A stretch of 64,000 nt of DNA from Cytobacillus firmus (GTDB taxonomy: Bacteria > Bacillota > Bacilli > Bacillales > Cytobacillaceae): NCBI RefSeq assembly GCF_023657595.1, contig NZ_CP098323.1:4917462-4981461 (forward strand). Direction: 5' to 3'. Of the stretch, positions 10,714 through 18,610 are shown one piece after another. The stretch's first letter is position 1, and the number at the start of each line of letters is the position of its first letter. Under the pieces are notes generated by a model that saw only the letters and a list, made by a program, of their open reading frames with translations, did not search any database and was not told the origin of the DNA. Both the position numbers and the translations under genes were made by a program.

Positions 10714-11456
10714 ATGCAAAGTTCCCTATTTACCAATACGGCCAAAAAGGCGAAAGGGGTATCGATTATCACTTGTACTAATAAGCCAATTTATATGAAT
10801 AATATATTCAGAAACTACTGGAATCAAACTTGGTCTGAAAAAGAGCTGATCATTATTTTAAACAAGGATGACATGGATTTGGCCCAATGGAGAAGAAAAG
10901 CAAGTGATGATCCAAATATATTTATTTATCAACTTCCAAAGAATTTATCCTTAGGCCAATGCCTGAATTTTGCAATCGATCAAACGCAATGTGACTTTAT
11001 TGCTATCTTTGACGACGACGATTATTATGCTCCTCTTTATCTAAACAATATGATGCTGGCATTTAACTATACCGATGCTGATATTATTGGGAAAAAAACA
11101 CATTATGTCTATTTCGAAAGCTGCAAAGCCCTTTACCTCAGAAATCTAAATCAAGAAAACCAGTTTGTAGATTGGGTATGCGGTGGAAAAAAATTGTAAA
11201 AAGAAATGTTTTCGATAAGGTTAGGTTTCGGAACATCTCAAATAATGAGGACGTAAAGTTTTGCAACGATTGCGTGAAACATGGATTTAAAATATATTCG
11301 ACTGACCGATATCACCTAGTGTACGTAAGAAGAGCAAACCCGGAATATCATACATGGAAAATAAACGACAAAAAACTCATTAAAAGTTGTAAATTTATTA
11401 CCTATACAGATGATTATAAGGACTTTTGTATGCCTCGCAATAATAAAAAAGAATAA
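10714..11456 (+). pseudogene. Family 2 glycosyltransferase, frameshifted
   Basis: The first frame (10714-11199) has a GT-A fold start (KGVSIITCTNKPIYMNNIF), the QTWSEKELIIILN strand and the metal-binding acidic motif FIAIFDDDDYY. The second frame (from about 11185 to 11456) continues with KRNVFDKVRFRNISNNEDVKF. The break is at an A7 tract (about 11187-11193): eight A residues would give GGKKIVKRNVF in one frame. Its ATG lies two bases after the GMC gene's stop, so the genes are coupled. Product likely transfers a sugar in a spore or surface polysaccharide path. Confidence 0.8.
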
Positions 11457-11599
11457 GAGCAGAGTGTTTTAAGTTGCCTCACTTTATGACCCCCTTTTAT
11501 ATAGCATATTACAAATTAGTATAATCTTGTTCTAACTGATATGAAACACAAAAAGGGACCACCATGTAACTAATCGGGTTTCAAAAAAACCGTACCTGC

Positions 11600-11615
11600 T
11601 TATGATACGATTCAC
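11600..11615. repeat. Third rlmH-end-like site (candidate internal attachment site)
   Basis: TTATGATACGATTCAC matches TTATGATACGGTTCAC of the 7743-7764 site at 15 of 16 positions and has the same orientation. Read on the minus strand it continues CGTATCATAAGCAGGTACGG, then T-rich, which recalls the SCC consensus TATCATAAATGATGCGG. It splits the accessory region into 3.8-kb and 15.1-kb parts. Confidence 0.5.
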
Positions 11616-11637
11616 TTTGCATTTATGGTAAAGCTTC

Positions 11638-11775
11638 CTAAAGTTCATGATAACTTAATAATGAATACAGTTGATATCCCATATAAATAGCCATAGCCCA
11701 TATAATAAGTGCGGAAACTTGATTCATATGTTTCTGGAGGACTCCAAGCGCTGCAATTGATTTCTCTTTGGCAGA
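11638..11775 (-). pseudogene. Remnant of a membrane protein C-terminus
   Basis: A 45-codon open stretch between stops encodes a segment such as ALGVLQKHMNQVSALIIW followed by AMAIYMGYQLYSLLSYHEL, one membrane helix that reads like the end of a permease. No start codon with a ribosome site is present, so it is best seen as a gene fragment. The parent family is not recognised. Confidence 0.35.
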
Positions 11776-11800
11776 TTATCATGAATTCTAACAAAAAGCC

Positions 11801-11836
11801 AAAAGGTGCCTGACCGGTTGGGGACGGGCACCTTTC
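11801..11836 (-). terminator. GGTGCC/GGCACC hairpin downstream of a small membrane gene
   Basis: AAAAGGTGCC (11801-11810) pairs with GGCACCTTTCT (11827-11837). It lies just after the small membrane protein on the minus strand and resembles a dispersed GGTGCCTGAC...GGCACC hairpin type also seen at 47331-47381. Confidence 0.6.
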
Positions 11837-11841
11837 TAATA

Positions 11842-12084
11842 TTACTTATGGAGTTTCTCTTTAGAATTCTTTACCCTAAGTTGTAACATTACAGCAACCA
11901 GCAAGGATATCCATTGCAGAGTGTATAGTATTATAGAATAGTTGGATTTTATAAGATATGCTGTTACAGAAAATATACCGGAAAGGAGGATAAGTAATAC
12001 AACCATAATGGACATATTATTGTGTTTGTTTTTATTCTTATAAAGAAAAAAAATGATTATTACACTGAATAAAAAAGCATTCAT
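11842..12084 (-). CDS. Small three-helix membrane protein, possibly frameshifted at its start
   Basis: The 80-residue frame encodes three hydrophobic helices (FLFSVIIIFFLY, VLLILLSGIFSVTAYLI, IILYTLQWISLLVAVML) and a basic tail. Family not recognised. The ribosome site GGGAGG (12112-12117) serves an ATG at 12099-12101 that reads only MKKY before a stop. One added A in its A6 tract (complement of 12093-12098) would join that ATG in frame, giving MKKILIM and the rest. So the true gene probably starts at 12101 and carries a one-base deletion or a sequence error. Confidence 0.5.
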   Translation of the reverse strand: MNAFLFSVIIIFFLYKNKNKHNNMSIMVVLLILLSGIFSVTAYLIKSNYSIILYTLQWISLLVAVMLQLRVKNSKEKLHK

Positions 12085-12158
12085 AATTAATATTTTTTCA
12101 TAATTAGTTATCCTCCCTAATCCAGTTTTAAGTATTTCTGTGAATCATATCTCTTCTT

Positions 12159-13373
12159 TTATTTGTAATCATTTCTGGGACCTGCATCCATTACAACCTC
12201 TACCATATTGGAAGGCCCCATTCTGAGTTTAGGTCTATACTCAGAATCCGGTGAACTGTACAGCTCCAGTGGACTAATGATTACTCCATCTGGCGTATTA
12301 TGGAGAATTCCGGGCACACAGGTATAAATGCGGTCATCATTATTGGCATTTTTAGCTGAGATCGTAACGGAGGTGCCGCTGTGATTATCTATACTCATGG
12401 ACACTTTGTATCTGTAGAAGGAACCCGTTCCATTAGACTGGGCAGAGTAAACGACAGGCACGACTGCCAGGATGTCATTATTCAGCCTCAATTTAATTAC
12501 TTCTGTCTTCGTTGAACTGTAATCTCTTCTAACATCCCCCATATGTTCAACTGCTCCGTTTGCAAAACTTCTAAGTGGAGGTGTGCCGCTTGCACCAAAC
12601 ATGGCGACATCGATCTGCCTGCCATCCTTTGTATAAACCAGAGCATAAATATCATAATCCGTTCCCGTTTTCCAGGATACCGTGGCGGTAATCTGTGGTG
12701 TTTTTTCAATGATCACCGGCTTTTGACCTTTGTCGAGACTGATTGTGCCCTTCACCTTTTCAAGGGTGATCGTGTTTTGAATTTGTTTGTTTTCGGCAGC
12801 AGCAGGAAGAGACTGAATGGCCTTAGTTTCAGCAGGCTTATTTTCCTCAGTGGAATCCACTTCCACACCGTAATTTTTACATAACCCTTCAAGTCCGGAT
12901 TCAAATCCGCGCCAGATTGATTTTGCCTTTATCTGACCATTCCTAACATATAATTCTAAAACCACAATCCCATTTTCCTTTGTAAAACTCGATGGAGTTA
13001 ACTCAATAGTGGTTTGACCCGTACATATCTCGGCTTTCAAATTCTTTACATTCGAGAACCCCATGTGATTATCCTCTGTCAGAGTAATGGCTATTTTATG
13101 AATGCCTGCAGGGACTTTACTCATATCAAATTGAATAGTATGTACTTTTCTAGTTCCTTTAGTTTCAGCCGGCAATAGGGCTGCTGCACCAGAAGGACTC
13201 TTTGGCTGATTATAAAAAATAATCCCGCTGTCTCCTTGCACCTTATCTGAATCCGATAAAAGGAAAGCAGTTAAGGAAATATCGATCAAATGAGACATAT
13301 CGTAGCTAACGGTCACATAACCTTTTGGGGAACTTAACACTGTATTTCCACCCATTTGCAGCATTGAATTCAA
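12159..13373 (-). CDS. Tandem TerD-domain protein
   Basis: The 404-residue protein has two TerD (tellurium-resistance/stress, calcium-binding) domains. The first spans residues about 5-165 with QGDSGIIFYNQPKSPSGA and FDMSKVPAGIHKIAITL; a linker with charged and proline-rich residues follows, and the second spans about 200-400 with TGTDYDIYALVYTKDGRQIDVAMFG and GDVRRD. TerD proteins act in membrane-associated stress and phage-exclusion complexes, but here no terA/B/C partner is adjacent. TTG at 13373 is favoured because AGGAG lies eight bases upstream. Confidence 0.75.
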   Translation of the reverse strand: MNSMLQMGGNTVLSSPKGYVTVSYDMSHLIDISLTAFLLSDSDKVQGDSGIIFYNQPKSPSGAAALLPAETKGTRKVHTIQFDMSKVPAGIHKIAITLTEDNHMGFSNVKNLKAEICTGQTTIELTPSSFTKENGIVVLELYVRNGQIKAKSIWRGFESGLEGLCKNYGVEVDSTEENKPAETKAIQSLPAAAENKQIQNTITLEKVKGTISLDKGQKPVIIEKTPQITATVSWKTGTDYDIYALVYTKDGRQIDVAMFGASGTPPLRSFANGAVEHMGDVRRDYSSTKTEVIKLRLNNDILAVVPVVYSAQSNGTGSFYRYKVSMSIDNHSGTSVTISAKNANNDDRIYTCVPGILHNTPDGVIISPLELYSSPDSEYRPKLRMGPSNMVEVVMDAGPRNDYK

Positions 13374-13523
13374 TTCAACCACTCCTGTTTCTCTATTTAA
13401 AATCTGCAGATTCTTTATATAAAAATTATAATTTCACTGTAAATTATACCATTTTATTGAAACCATATAGGTGAAAACTACTGCAAATTAAAAAGCATCC
13501 ACAATACAGCAGCTGTTTCAAAA

Positions 13524-13552
13524 AGGGGAAACAAAAGAACCGTCCCTATGTT
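13524..13552. repeat. GGGACGGTTC-type dispersed palindrome half
   Basis: GGGGAAACAAAAGAACCGTC followed by CCTATGTT. The same sequence recurs at 18803-18831 and, inverted, at 18732-18748, so it is a dispersed REP-like unit. Confidence 0.6.
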
Positions 13553-13621
13553 CCGAACGCGTCAAGCTATACTGGCATAGATTGATTAGATAAAACAGCA
13601 CTATACTTTGGAGGGAAGAGA

Positions 13622-13876
13622 ATGGACCCTATGTATGCCTACCGAGTAAATCCGCAAACAACACAGAATGGCCCTATGCAAGTGATTGCCATAGAACCCT
13701 TTGTTTATGAAGCGCTGCGCAGTTTAAAAGGAAAAAGAGCCGTCCTTGATACCACACGCGGTTCAGTCAGCGGAATGGTTGTTGATGCTAAGCCTGATCA
13801 TGTTGTCATTCAAGAATACGATTCTACATTTTTTGTTCGTATTCGTGAAATCGTCTGGATAATGCCTGAATCCTAA
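13622..13876 (+). CDS. DUF2642 family protein (YuzF-like)
   Basis: The 84-residue product resembles B. subtilis YuzF: a short variable N-terminus, then EPFVYEALRSLKGKRAVLDT, TRGSVSGMVVDAKPDHVVI and a C-terminal IREIVWIMP. This is a small beta-rich family often associated with sporulating Bacilli, without assigned function. GGAGGG at 13611-13616 precedes the ATG. It stands alone between the TerD and DUF488 genes. Confidence 0.75.
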   Translation: MDPMYAYRVNPQTTQNGPMQVIAIEPFVYEALRSLKGKRAVLDTTRGSVSGMVVDAKPDHVVIQEYDSTFFVRIREIVWIMPES

Positions 13877-14016
13877 CCTGCCCATGTTTTCATTAACTCC
13901 AGCCTAAAATCTATTAAACAGCGACAATCACATAAGCATTTTTAATAGATAGCCCGCGAATGTACTGTTTGTGTTCAGGCATGGTTCCGGCTATCACTAC
14001 ATATCCTTTCCCATTA

Positions 14017-14565
14017 TTAAAGTTTCGGATAAACGACAGTTCCATCTTCTTCAATGATTGGCATGGCTCCCCACTTCCCCAATTCATGAGGAATGATCTT
14101 CGGATTTCCCTTAGCATCAGGAATGAGATGGTGCACATCCCATCCATTTGCCTTCAGCCAGTTGCTGATGAGAAGGCGATGGCATCTTGCCGGATGATAT
14201 TCTGAACACATATAGACAAGCGTCGTTTCTGCGGCCTGTTCCTTCAGCTGTTCCAAAGCATACTGAAAATCATCCGTCAGTGTATAATCTGCATAATTGT
14301 GAAACGAACGGTTATTCCATCCTTCGTTCAATTGCTCCCCTACCTGGCCAGACATTCTCCTTCTCCCGCCAAGACCGGGAAAATGGCGATAATGAATCCC
14401 CGCTTCTTTCAGCCACTGGGCCATATTTTCTTTTTTAAAGTGTGAATTCCTGCGGCTTGCAGGAAATGCCCGGACATCTGCCACAAAGTTAATTTCAGCT
14501 GCTCCCAGCAGCTTTAAAAATTGTTCGATCGAATGGTTATAATGTCCAATCGTATAGACTTTCAT
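14017..14565 (-). CDS. DUF488 family protein
   Basis: The 182-residue product starts with the family signature KVYTIGHYNHSIEQFLKLL and continues VADVRAFPASRRNSHFKKE, HYRHFPGLGGRRR and LVYMCSEYHPARCHRLLISNWL. The Cys-His cluster CHR is typical. DUF488 proteins have no settled function. GGGGAAG precedes the ATG. It is a single gene. Confidence 0.85.
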   Translation of the reverse strand: MKVYTIGHYNHSIEQFLKLLGAAEINFVADVRAFPASRRNSHFKKENMAQWLKEAGIHYRHFPGLGGRRRMSGQVGEQLNEGWNNRSFHNYADYTLTDDFQYALEQLKEQAAETTLVYMCSEYHPARCHRLLISNWLKANGWDVHHLIPDAKGNPKIIPHELGKWGAMPIIEEDGTVVYPKL

Positions 14566-14644
14566 GATTATCTTCCCCTTAAAACAAAGACTCTGTTGTT
14601 CAGGTTCATGTATCCTTTATGCTGAGTGCAAAGTGCATGCTGCT

Positions 14645-15088
14645 TCAGCCATATTTCTTCTGATGCTCTTTTTTTCGCTTAAGATAATCCTGATCCTCCC
14701 GCGCGAGCTTCCATTTCTCCATAAAGATGGACGCCGATTCTGCCTTCACCGGATCATTCTGCCTTTCGTTTACCTTGCCATTCTCATCATATTTCTTCCC
14801 GCCTTTGTAATTCGTATAGCGGCGGGCTCTTGTATACCCCATCTGCAGAAATTTCCTCGCCATGTCCATCCCGACAAAATCTTCTTGCTCCTTATAATTG
14901 AGAAACATCTGATAGATTTTATCGGATGACTCCTCAGCAATTTCCGGAGTCTTAAATCGCCAATGCTCCAGGATCTCGCTCTTATAAGGCTCCACCAGCA
15001 GCACCCCCTGTTCTCCCCTGCCAACCCTATACAGTTCAGGATTCTTGCGGAAATCTATGTTATCAAAGTCCAAGTCGTAGTCGAAAGC
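14645..15088 (-). CDS. DUF4385 family protein
   Basis: The 147-residue protein has the highly conserved family core FRKNPELYRVGRGEQGVLLV, EPYKSEILEHWRFKTPEIA, FVGMDMARKFLQMGYTRARR and a lysine-rich C-terminus. Function is unknown in the family. The ATG at 15088 is preferred over one four codons upstream since AAGGA is correctly spaced only for it. It is monocistronic. Confidence 0.82.
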   Translation of the reverse strand, partial: AFDYDLDFDNIDFRKNPELYRVGRGEQGVLLVEPYKSEILEHWRFKTPEIAEESSDKIYQMFLNYKEQEDFVGMDMARKFLQMGYTRARRYTNYKGGKKYDENGKVNERQNDPVKAESASIFMEKWKLAREDQDYLKRKKEHQKKYG

Positions 15089-15235
15089 CATATCTGTCAT
15101 CCTTTTTATATTGGGTTTACCCTTGGCGGCCTTTTTGTATGCAGAGTATAGTTATTTAGTGCTTTCGGGAAGCAATGGAGTGGTACTGGTGTTCATTGTA
15201 CTCATAAAAATGGGCTTTTTTGACGAAAAGTTTTA

Positions 15236-15290
15236 TTGACAATTCAGCTATTTAGTCATACTATATACTAGTAATAAGTAACACAGAATA
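15236..15290 (+). promoter_or_regulatory. padR operon promoter with candidate PadR operator
   Basis: TTGACA at 15236-15241 and TACTAT at 15259-15264 are spaced 17 bases, a good sigma-A promoter. Overlapping and following the -10 is an AT-rich dyad region with AGTAATAAGTAACACAGAAT (15270-15289). A very similar sequence (AGTACTAAGTAATACAGATT, from 17010) lies upstream of the ABC transporter genes, so both are probably PadR sites. Confidence 0.6.
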
Positions 15291-15313
15291 CCGGTAAAAT
15301 GGAGATGAAAAAT

Positions 15314-15658
15314 TTGGAAAACATCACAGAAATGCTGAAAGGGGTGCTTGAGGGTTGTGTGCTTGAGATCATCAGCCGCGGGGAAACTTATGGCTATGAA
15401 ATCACGCAACAGCTGCGGGAACTTGGATTCACTGATGTGGTTGAAGGCACAGTTTATACAATCACCATGCGACTTGAGAAAAACAATCTAGTGAACATCG
15501 AGAAAAAGCCATCCACTATGGGACCGCCGAGAAAATTTTACACACTTAACGCAGCAGGTCAAGAGCACCTTGAAACTTTTTGGAAAAAATGGGATTTCGT
15601 CTCAAGCAAAATTAACGAACTCAAAACAAAAATAAAATCAAAAGGAGAAGTAATATGA
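15314..15658 (+). CDS. PadR-family transcriptional regulator
   Basis: The 114-residue protein is a short PadR regulator with a winged helix core: MLKGVLEGCVLEIISRGETY, GYEITQQLRELGF, VEGTVYTITMRLEKNNLV and GPPRKFYTLNAAGQEHL. TTG at 15314 is preferred over ATG 15299 because GGAG lies nine bases upstream and homologues start MENITEMLKG. It overlaps the next gene (ATGA). PadR proteins of this type repress drug-responsive exporter genes such as the ABC pair downstream. Confidence 0.87.
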   Translation: MENITEMLKGVLEGCVLEIISRGETYGYEITQQLRELGFTDVVEGTVYTITMRLEKNNLVNIEKKPSTMGPPRKFYTLNAAGQEHLETFWKKWDFVSSKINELKTKIKSKGEVI

Positions 15659-15990
15659 TGAGTATTTTTGAAAAAATCTTTGGCGATTTTAGCGAAAAGA
15701 AAGCATGGCGTGAAATGGAAAACCGTGCAAAATCCTTACCAGAAGACTACTGCATAGCCTACAAAGCAATGCAAAAATATCTCTGGAACACTGGCAGCGT
15801 GGTGGATTGGCAAGAAACAAAATTCGTCTTTAATCACATCATCGACCTTCTTGAAGAAGCCGCAGCCGATGGCAAGCCCGTTAAAGAAGTTACTGGCAAT
15901 GATGTAGCAGCCTTCTGTGATGATCTTGCCAGTGATGCAAAATCATGGGTTGATAAGCAACGGCAAAAACTCAACGATGCGATTAAATAA
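15655..15990 (+). CDS. DUF1048 family protein (1 of 3)
   Basis: The 111-residue helical protein begins with the family pattern FEKIFGDFSEKKAWREMENR and has LPEDYCIAYKAMQKYLW, then a C-terminal VKEVTGNDVAAFCDDLASDA. DUF1048 proteins are commonly encoded next to PadR regulators; their function is not established. Its ATG overlaps the padR stop, so translation is coupled. It shares the core sequence with the next two genes. Confidence 0.82.
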   Translation: MMSIFEKIFGDFSEKKAWREMENRAKSLPEDYCIAYKAMQKYLWNTGSVVDWQETKFVFNHIIDLLEEAAADGKPVKEVTGNDVAAFCDDLASDAKSWVDKQRQKLNDAIK

Positions 15991-16032
15991 TACAACTGTA
16001 CTGAATAGCTTAGTATCTTAAAGGAGACTACA

Positions 16033-16386
16033 ATGAACTTTTTAGAAAAAATAACCGGCAGCGATATAACTAAAGCCATGAAAGATTTTGAAGCACGAGC
16101 AAAAGTCTTGCCAGCTGAATATCAAACTGCTTGGCAAGAAATTAAAATTAAACTCTGGATTCACGGAGATTTCACCGGCCGTAATCTGATGCCCATCCTT
16201 GACAGTACTCTTGAATTGCTTGAAGTTACAGCAGCAGACGGCCAGAGCATCGAAGAAGTACTAGGAGATGATATCAACGGCTTCTGTGAAGCCCTTGTTG
16301 GTAACGAAGGCGCAAAATCTTATAGAGATAAATGGCGTGACCAACTCAACAAGAACGTCGCAAAAAAATTAGGAGGACTGAAATGA
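16033..16386 (+). CDS. DUF1048 family protein (2 of 3)
   Basis: The 117-residue product is a diverged paralogue: MNFLEKITGSDITKAMKDFE, LPAEYQTAWQEIKIKLW, EEVLGDDINGFCEALVG. AAGGAG precedes its ATG by eight bases. It overlaps the third copy by four bases (ATGA). The series looks like local tandem duplication within one operon. Confidence 0.8.
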   Translation: MNFLEKITGSDITKAMKDFEARAKVLPAEYQTAWQEIKIKLWIHGDFTGRNLMPILDSTLELLEVTAADGQSIEEVLGDDINGFCEALVGNEGAKSYRDKWRDQLNKNVAKKLGGLK

Positions 16387-16715
16387 GCATCAAAAAAGTC
16401 ATTGAAGGCAAAAAAGAATGGAAAGCCCATGTTTCACGTGTCAAAGCGCTTCCACAAGATTACCAAATTGTCTATAAAGAGATCCAAAAATATCTCTTCA
16501 AAGTCGGTCCTGTTGAGCTAAACAATGGTATCGGACTGCTTTCTGACATTCTCAGCTTCTTTGAAGAAGGAGCAGAAGCTGAAAAAGGTGTGCTTGAAGT
16601 CACAGGAACAGACGTTGCTGCTTTCTGCGATGCACTTATTGAAGACTCAAAAACTTATGCTGATCTCTATCAAGAATCGATCAATCAAAAAGTCGATAAG
16701 GCTATGAAAAAATAG
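16383..16715 (+). CDS. DUF1048 family protein (3 of 3)
   Basis: The 110-residue product has the same layout: KKEWKAHVSRVKALPQDYQI, VYKEIQKYLFKVGPV, and LEVTGTDVAAFCDALIEDSK. The first and third copies are closest to each other in the C-terminal motif VTGxDVAAFCD. It ends the padR operon; a possible gene remnant and then the ABC genes follow. Confidence 0.8.
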   Translation: MSIKKVIEGKKEWKAHVSRVKALPQDYQIVYKEIQKYLFKVGPVELNNGIGLLSDILSFFEEGAEAEKGVLEVTGTDVAAFCDALIEDSKTYADLYQESINQKVDKAMKK

Positions 16716-16772
16716 AAGGAATTTAATAAGCATGTCATCTCTTTCCTCCTTCCATTAAACAGATACGAATAA

Positions 16773-16943
16773 ATTGAGTTGTTCGAAGCAAGTGCGGCAG
16801 AAGACAGACAGCTCCTGGACAGCACCAGGTTCGACTTGACGTCCTTTGCCTGCGAACCAGTGGCAAACGCTAATAACTTTGCCGGCAAGTATCGTGAAGA
16901 TTTGAATGAGATCGATTTGAAAAAAGGCAACTTCAATAGATAG
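16773..16943 (+). pseudogene. Possible gene fragment (56 codons)
   Basis: An open frame without ribosome site encodes a segment with FEASAAEDRQLLDSTRFDL and FACEPVANANNFAGKYREDL, which has normal protein composition and ends at TAG. I do not recognise the parent family. It sits in the 383-base gap between the DUF1048 genes and the ABC operon and looks like the C-terminal end of a lost gene. The rest of the gap is non-coding apart from the operator below. Confidence 0.3.
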
Positions 16944-17003
16944 TCCGACTGAATAGCTGGTTACAAGTATGAATGTGCCACCTTCACTATTCAGTTATAT
17001 TTT

Positions 17004-17030
17004 TACTCCAGTACTAAGTAATACAGATTA
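17004..17030 (+). promoter_or_regulatory. Second candidate PadR site, upstream of the ABC genes
   Basis: AGTACTAAGTAATACAGATT (17010-17029) matches the sequence downstream of the padR -10 box (15270-15289) at 17 of 20 positions, and the 20 bases before each copy are also similar. This suggests PadR controls the exporter in a separate transcript. Confidence 0.5.
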
Positions 17031-17098
17031 TCAGTCAGACTAAGTAGCCGGTATTTTAGGCAATCAAGCTCCATCACTTTTATAAGGAGGAAAAAAGT

Positions 17099-17860
17099 AT
17101 GAGTAATGCAGCGATTTCTGTAAAAGGGTTAAAAAAATCCTATAAAGACAAGGAAGTCTTAAAGGGGGTGGATTTTGAGGTGCGGCGTGGCGAAATTTTC
17201 GCACTGCTGGGCTCAAATGGAGCAGGCAAGACAACGACGGTCAACATCCTCTCGACGCTGATGAAGCCCGATGGCGGCGAAGCAGCTATTTGCGGCTTTG
17301 ACTCCCAGCGTCATCCGGATCATGTTCGCCAGAGCATCAGCCTGACAGGACAATTTGCAGCCTTAGACGGCATGCTTACAGGAAGAGAAAATCTGATGAT
17401 GATCGCCAAGCTTCGCGGAGTTTCCAATCCCGCTCAAGTCGCCGACAATCTGCTTGCAAAATTCAGCCTTACCGATGCGGCCAACCGCCGGGCGGACCAA
17501 TATTCCGGCGGGATGAAGCGCCGGATTGACATTGCCATGAGCCTGATCGGGACGCCAGCCGTTATTTTTCTCGATGAACCGACGACAGGACTTGACCCCG
17601 AAGCGCGGATTGAAGTCTGGAATACCATAAAGGAACTTGCTGGAAGCGGCACGACCATCTTGCTGACGACCCAGTACCTGGAGGAAGCCGAACAACTGGC
17701 GGACCGTATCGCCATCTTGCATGGCGGAAAAATCATTACAACCGGTACCCTTTCCGAACTTAAAGAGATGTTCCCGCCAGCGAAAGTGGAGTATATCGAG
17801 AAGCAGCCGACATTGGAGGAAATTTTCCTCGCTATCATCGGCAAAAAGGAGGAAATGTAA
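17099..17860 (+). CDS. ABC transporter ATP-binding protein (DrrA-like)
   Basis: The 253-residue ATPase has Walker A (LLGSNGAGKTTTVNIL), signature QYSGGMKRRIDIAMSLI, Walker B with switch (VIFLDEPTTGLDPEARIEVW) and the H-loop replaced by LLTTQYLEEAEQLAD, in which glutamine stands where histidine is usual, a known feature of DrrA-type exporters. It belongs to the multidrug/antibiotic exporter class. It is one base apart from its permease gene and probably controlled by PadR. Confidence 0.9.
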   Translation: MSNAAISVKGLKKSYKDKEVLKGVDFEVRRGEIFALLGSNGAGKTTTVNILSTLMKPDGGEAAICGFDSQRHPDHVRQSISLTGQFAALDGMLTGRENLMMIAKLRGVSNPAQVADNLLAKFSLTDAANRRADQYSGGMKRRIDIAMSLIGTPAVIFLDEPTTGLDPEARIEVWNTIKELAGSGTTILLTTQYLEEAEQLADRIAILHGGKIITTGTLSELKEMFPPAKVEYIEKQPTLEEIFLAIIGKKEEM

Positions 17861-18610
17861 ATGAAAAACAAGACAGGGGTATTACTGGGGCGTTTAATGC
17901 GCAACATTATGCGCAGCCCGGATACAATTATCACGGTGGCAATTATGCCGATTATGATGATGCTGCTGTTTGTTTATGTATTTGGCGGCTCCATAGAAAC
18001 GGGCACTGACAACTACGTCAATTATTTATTGCCGGGAATCCTGCTGATGGCTATCGCATCCGGCGTCGCTTACACTACATTGCGGCTGTTTAACGATGTA
18101 AAGAGCGGGCTGATGGCTCGTTTCATTACCATGCCTATCAAGCGTTCATCGGTATTGTGGGCTCACGTGTTGACTTCGCTTGTTTCCAATGCCCTTACTG
18201 TCGTGGTGGTTATCCTTGTTGCCCTCCTGATGGGCTTCCGTTCTAGCGCTGATATTCTGGATTGGCTTACCGTAGCCGGGATACTCGGGCTGTTTACGCT
18301 AGCACTGACGTGGATTGCAGTCATTCCTGGATTGAAAGCGAAATCTATGGAAGGGGCGACAGCCTACTCGTACCCGCTGATTTTCCTGCCGTTTATCAGT
18401 TCGGCTTTTGTCCCTACCGAAACCATGCCCAAAATTGTTCGTGCGTTTGCTGAGAACCAGCCCGTGACTTCAATCGTGAATGCGATTCGTACCCTCTTGT
18501 ATGAAGGGTCTGTTGGCAGCGATATCTGGATTGCACTTTCCTGGTGCATCGGCATCATGGTCATCGCTTACTTCTTCGCCATTAAAGCATTTAAACGCCA
18601 GTTAGGGTAA
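17861..18610 (+). CDS. ABC-2 type permease (DrrB-like)
   Basis: The 249-residue product has six hydrophobic segments and the ABC-2 pattern seen in DrrB: an N-terminal helix (TIITVAIMPIMMMLLFVYVF), the YLLPGILLMAIASGVAYTT helix, and the conserved late loop PLIFLPFISSAFVPTETMP. It starts immediately after the ATPase stop with GGAGGAAATGT as ribosome site. With the ATPase it should form a membrane exporter of lipophilic compounds. Confidence 0.88.
   Translation: MKNKTGVLLGRLMRNIMRSPDTIITVAIMPIMMMLLFVYVFGGSIETGTDNYVNYLLPGILLMAIASGVAYTTLRLFNDVKSGLMARFITMPIKRSSVLWAHVLTSLVSNALTVVVVILVALLMGFRSSADILDWLTVAGILGLFTLALTWIAVIPGLKAKSMEGATAYSYPLIFLPFISSAFVPTETMPKIVRAFAENQPVTSIVNAIRTLLYEGSVGSDIWIALSWCIGIMVIAYFFAIKAFKRQLG

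Larger units (their letters stand above)
11457..11841. other. Mostly non-coding stretch with a secondary attachment-like site
   Basis: This 385-base gap holds the att-like site at 11600-11615, a degraded membrane-protein remnant at 11638-11775 and the terminator at 11801-11836. No intact frame with a ribosome site is visible. Confidence 0.55.

Noticed and set aside
13914..14147. 77-residue minus-strand frame overlapping the end of the DUF488 gene
   Set aside because: Most of it is antisense-frame sequence of DUF488; the short non-overlapping end has no good start or ribosome site.
16428..16443. TGTTTCACGTGTCAAA as a parS site
   Set aside because: Only one half matches; three mismatches in the second half break the palindrome.
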